From NCBI GenBank assembly GCA_963839955.1, contig CAWIXB010000001.1, positions 3,534,001 through 3,598,000 of the forward strand: 64,000 nt of DNA. The letters run 5' to 3'. This document shows, in pieces, positions 62,172 to 64,000 of the stretch. The stretch comes from CAWIXB01 sp963839955. GTDB lineage: Bacteria; Actinomycetota; Actinomycetes; JACCUZ01. Below the pieces are notes generated by a model, which ran no database searches, was not told where the DNA came from, and saw only the letters and a program-made list of their open reading frames with translations. Positions within the stretch are counted from its first letter, which is position 1. Each line of letters begins with the position of its first letter. A program made the translations under genes and the position numbers.

Positions 62172-62219
62172 ATCATAACCCGAAAGCCGGTTGACATAAA
62201 CCCGCAACCAGCATAACGT
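62172..62219. promoter_or_regulatory. face-to-face promoters and inverted repeat between CGNR and MFS genes
   Basis: On the plus strand TTGACA (62191-62196) and TAACGT (62214-62219) are 17 bases apart, a good sigma-70-type promoter for the MFS gene. On the minus strand TATGAT (62177-62172), with TTTATG 17 bases upstream, faces the CGNR gene. GGTTG (62189-62193) and CAACC (62205-62209) form an inverted repeat across the plus-strand -35 element and spacer, a candidate CGNR operator. The region is AT-richer than its surroundings. Confidence 0.6.
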
Positions 62220-62294
62220 TTTTGCCGGTGTTGGACCGGTTTGTGCATGCCGACCGCCTGCGCCGTCCAGCTGCTTGCGGAGGAGGCCTGACGC

Positions 62295-63527
62295 ATGAGC
62301 ACCGCGCCGCCGGCCCGGGCGGACGTCGACCAGCCGCGATTCCGCGACGCGCTGCGCGGCCTTCCCGGCCGGGTGTGGGTCATCAGTCTCGGCATGCTGA
62401 TCAACCAGGTCGGCAACTTCCTGCCCGTGTTCATCGTGCTCTACCTGACAGTGCGCGGCTATTCGGCCGGTGCCGCGGGGCTCGTGCTGGGCATGTCCGG
62501 ACTGGGCAAAGTGCTCGGCAACGCCGTCGGTGGCTACCTCGCCGACCAGATCGGCCGGCGCTGGACCATCGTGGTGTCCGCCGTGACCACTGCCGGGCTG
62601 ACGGCGGTCGTGCCCTTCCTCGGGCCGTTCCCGGTCATCGTCACGGTGGTCGGAATCATCGGCGTGACGTCGCAGATCTATCGGCCGGCCGCGGGCGCGG
62701 CCCTGCTCGACTCCGTGGCGACCCACCAGCAGCGGCTCGCCGCCTTCGGGATGTTCCGGTTCGCCCAGAACATCGGGGCTGCCCTGGGCGGCGTCATCGG
62801 CGGTGTGCTGGCCAGCACGTCCTATGTCGAGCTCTTCCTCGTCAATGCGGCCGCGTGCCTGCTGTTCGGCGTGGTCGTGGCGGCGCTGCTGCGGGATGCG
62901 CCCCCGCCGCAGTCCGACCAGGACGACATGGACACGCAGGCGGACCGGGCAGTGGGGTACCGGCGGGCGCTCGCCGACCGCACCCTGGTGCAATTCCTGC
63001 TGATGACCGTGGCCGCCGAGTTCGTCTACATCCAGACCACCGTCGGCCTGCCCCTGCATGTCAGCGACGTCGGTCTGAGCGCGCGCGACTTCGGCCTCCT
63101 CATCGGGCTCAACGGTCTGCTGGTGTTGATGCTGGAGCTGCCCATCACCGCCGCGGTCTCCCGGTACCGGCCCGAGTACGTACTGGCCATCGGCAACCTG
63201 CTCGTCGGTGTCGGTCTCGCGGTGACCGGGTTCGCGACCGGCATGATCCTGCTGTCGGTGACGGTGCTGGTGTGGACGCTCGGCGAGATGCTGTACAGCT
63301 CCGTCGCCATGGCCCACCTGGGAAGTCTGACTCCGCCGGGGATGGCCGGGCGCTACCAGGGGGTGTACGGCGTCGCGTACACGATCGGTGCGGGCGCCGG
63401 ACCGCTCATCGGCGGTGCCGTGTACGCGATCGGCCCGTCGACGCTGTGGGCGCTGGTCGGCGCGGCCGGGCTGCTGTCCGCCCGGCTCTGTCTGCCGCGC
63501 CGCCGAGCGGCGGTTCAGCCCCCGTGA
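62295..63527 (+). CDS. MFS exporter, 12 helices
   Basis: 410 residues. LGMLINQVGNFLPVFIVLYL in helix 1, the loop GGYLADQIGRRWTIV after helix 2 and the symmetrical second half starting near residue 230 are typical of MdtG/MFS_1 drug or sugar exporters. The ATG follows GGAGG at about 62279-62285. It is divergent from the CGNR regulator and probably controlled by it. Its last 13 bases overlap the convergent amidohydrolase gene. Confidence 0.88.
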   Translation: MSTAPPARADVDQPRFRDALRGLPGRVWVISLGMLINQVGNFLPVFIVLYLTVRGYSAGAAGLVLGMSGLGKVLGNAVGGYLADQIGRRWTIVVSAVTTAGLTAVVPFLGPFPVIVTVVGIIGVTSQIYRPAAGAALLDSVATHQQRLAAFGMFRFAQNIGAALGGVIGGVLASTSYVELFLVNAAACLLFGVVVAALLRDAPPPQSDQDDMDTQADRAVGYRRALADRTLVQFLLMTVAAEFVYIQTTVGLPLHVSDVGLSARDFGLLIGLNGLLVLMLELPITAAVSRYRPEYVLAIGNLLVGVGLAVTGFATGMILLSVTVLVWTLGEMLYSSVAMAHLGSLTPPGMAGRYQGVYGVAYTIGAGAGPLIGGAVYAIGPSTLWALVGAAGLLSARLCLPRRRAAVQPP

Positions 63528-64000
63528 GTGACGTCGCTCTTGTACTCGGTGTAGGTGTACGGGTTGTCGAGAATCTGCGTCTCCGGGACGTCCGGGGTCA
63601 TGCCTTTGTCCCACTCCTCTGGCCCTAGCTGAGCTTGCAGGAAGTCGACGGTCGACTCGACCAGACTGCGTGCGCGCTCCAGATCGATGTCGACGAGACG
63701 GTGGTCGCGCTTCACGATGCGACCGTTGACGATGACCGTGTGCACGTCGCCGCGCTGGGCTTGAAGAACGACCTGCCCGTAGGGATTGAGCAACGGGAAC
63801 ATCGCCGGCGAGTTGTCGTTCTTGATCAGGACGACGTCGGCCTTCTTGCCTACCTCGATGCTTCCGACAACGTCGTCCAGGCCCAGCGCTCGAGCACCGC
63901 CACGTGTTGCCCACTCCACGACCTGCTCGGCGCGAAGGTGGTGGTTGGTGACGGTGTCCCCTTTCGCGTGTGCCTCCAGGTGCTCGCGAGAGCGGTCGGC
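63515..64000 (-). CDS. amidohydrolase family protein, C-terminal part (5' end outside the window)
   Basis: 162 codons visible, open at the window edge. HLRAEQVVEWATRGGARALGLDDVVGSIEVGKKADVVLIKND is the C-terminal return strand of the TrzA/AtzA-type amidohydrolases, followed by VHTVIVNGRIVKRDHRLV of the composite domain. The metal-ligand histidines would lie in the missing N-terminal part, so the substrate (a deaminated or dechlorinated ring, guanine, or other) cannot be named. Confidence 0.85.
   Translation of the reverse strand, partial: ADRSREHLEAHAKGDTVTNHHLRAEQVVEWATRGGARALGLDDVVGSIEVGKKADVVLIKNDNSPAMFPLLNPYGQVVLQAQRGDVHTVIVNGRIVKRDHRLVDIDLERARSLVESTVDFLQAQLGPEEWDKGMTPDVPETQILDNPYTYTEYKSDVTHGG

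Overview
This window reads as a chromosomal segment of a high-GC actinobacterium. Codon third positions are strongly G/C, GTG and TTG starts are common, and many genes overlap by 4 bp. It carries a WhiB protein, a BldG-type anti-anti-sigma factor, an actinobacterial Flp-pilus locus and a 6C small RNA. Gene order from about 16.9 kb to 59.4 kb follows, from memory, the Mycobacterium tuberculosis Rv3644c-Rv3683 block and the Streptomyces SCO3540-3571 block. A Nocardioidaceae-like host (Nocardioides or a relative) is my best guess, not a demonstrated identity.

Left flank (1-4.4 kb): the 3' part of nhaA, a DUF6653 membrane protein, a frameshifted membrane-protein remnant, tRNA-Thr(CGT) and a secreted S33-type peptidase lipoprotein. 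From 4.4 to 16.7 kb lies an accessory carbohydrate locus. It has a ribose-type ABC importer (ATPase, permease, binding protein), a ROK repressor, a Gfo/Idh/MocA oxidoreductase and a cytoplasmic sugar isomerase-type TIM barrel. Divergent or convergent to these are two exported TIM-barrel proteins and an exported PQQ-type sugar dehydrogenase with a PKD domain. A near-perfect palindrome in the divergent promoter is a candidate ROK operator.

The conserved core (16.9-37.4 kb) encodes DNA replication and topology genes (holB, an MFS-tmk fusion, topA), a K+-independent-type H+-pyrophosphatase, the bldG/anti-sigma pair, an MrfA-like helicase and a seven-gene Flp/Tad pilus operon. The 6C RNA follows, then an HAD phosphatase, a long non-coding gap that I propose holds the Ms1/6S-like RNA, and a Fic-fold protein without the catalytic histidine. 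From 37.4 to 48.6 kb come acetate uptake and activation (DUF485, actP, acs), an LLM flavoprotein, a deletion-bearing SLC13-type pseudogene, a holin-like membrane protein, an EphE-like hydrolase, DUF309, a MarP-type periplasmic protease, a CoA pyrophosphatase, a thioredoxin-like lipoprotein and nth.

From 48.7 to 59.4 kb: an RsiG-like protein, crp, an MBL hydrolase, a NUDIX protein, RidA, a 52-aa DUF4177 protein, a GNAT protein, a pair of ArsA/Get3-type ATPases, a WhiB4-like regulator, a class A penicillin-binding protein with a PASTA domain, a YqeY protein, a metallophosphoesterase and tRNA-Pro(CGG). The right flank (59.5-64 kb) is again accessory: a DUF202 protein, a DHA2 drug exporter, a CGNR regulator divergent from an MFS exporter, and a truncated amidohydrolase. 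No CRISPR array, insertion sequence or intact prophage was seen.
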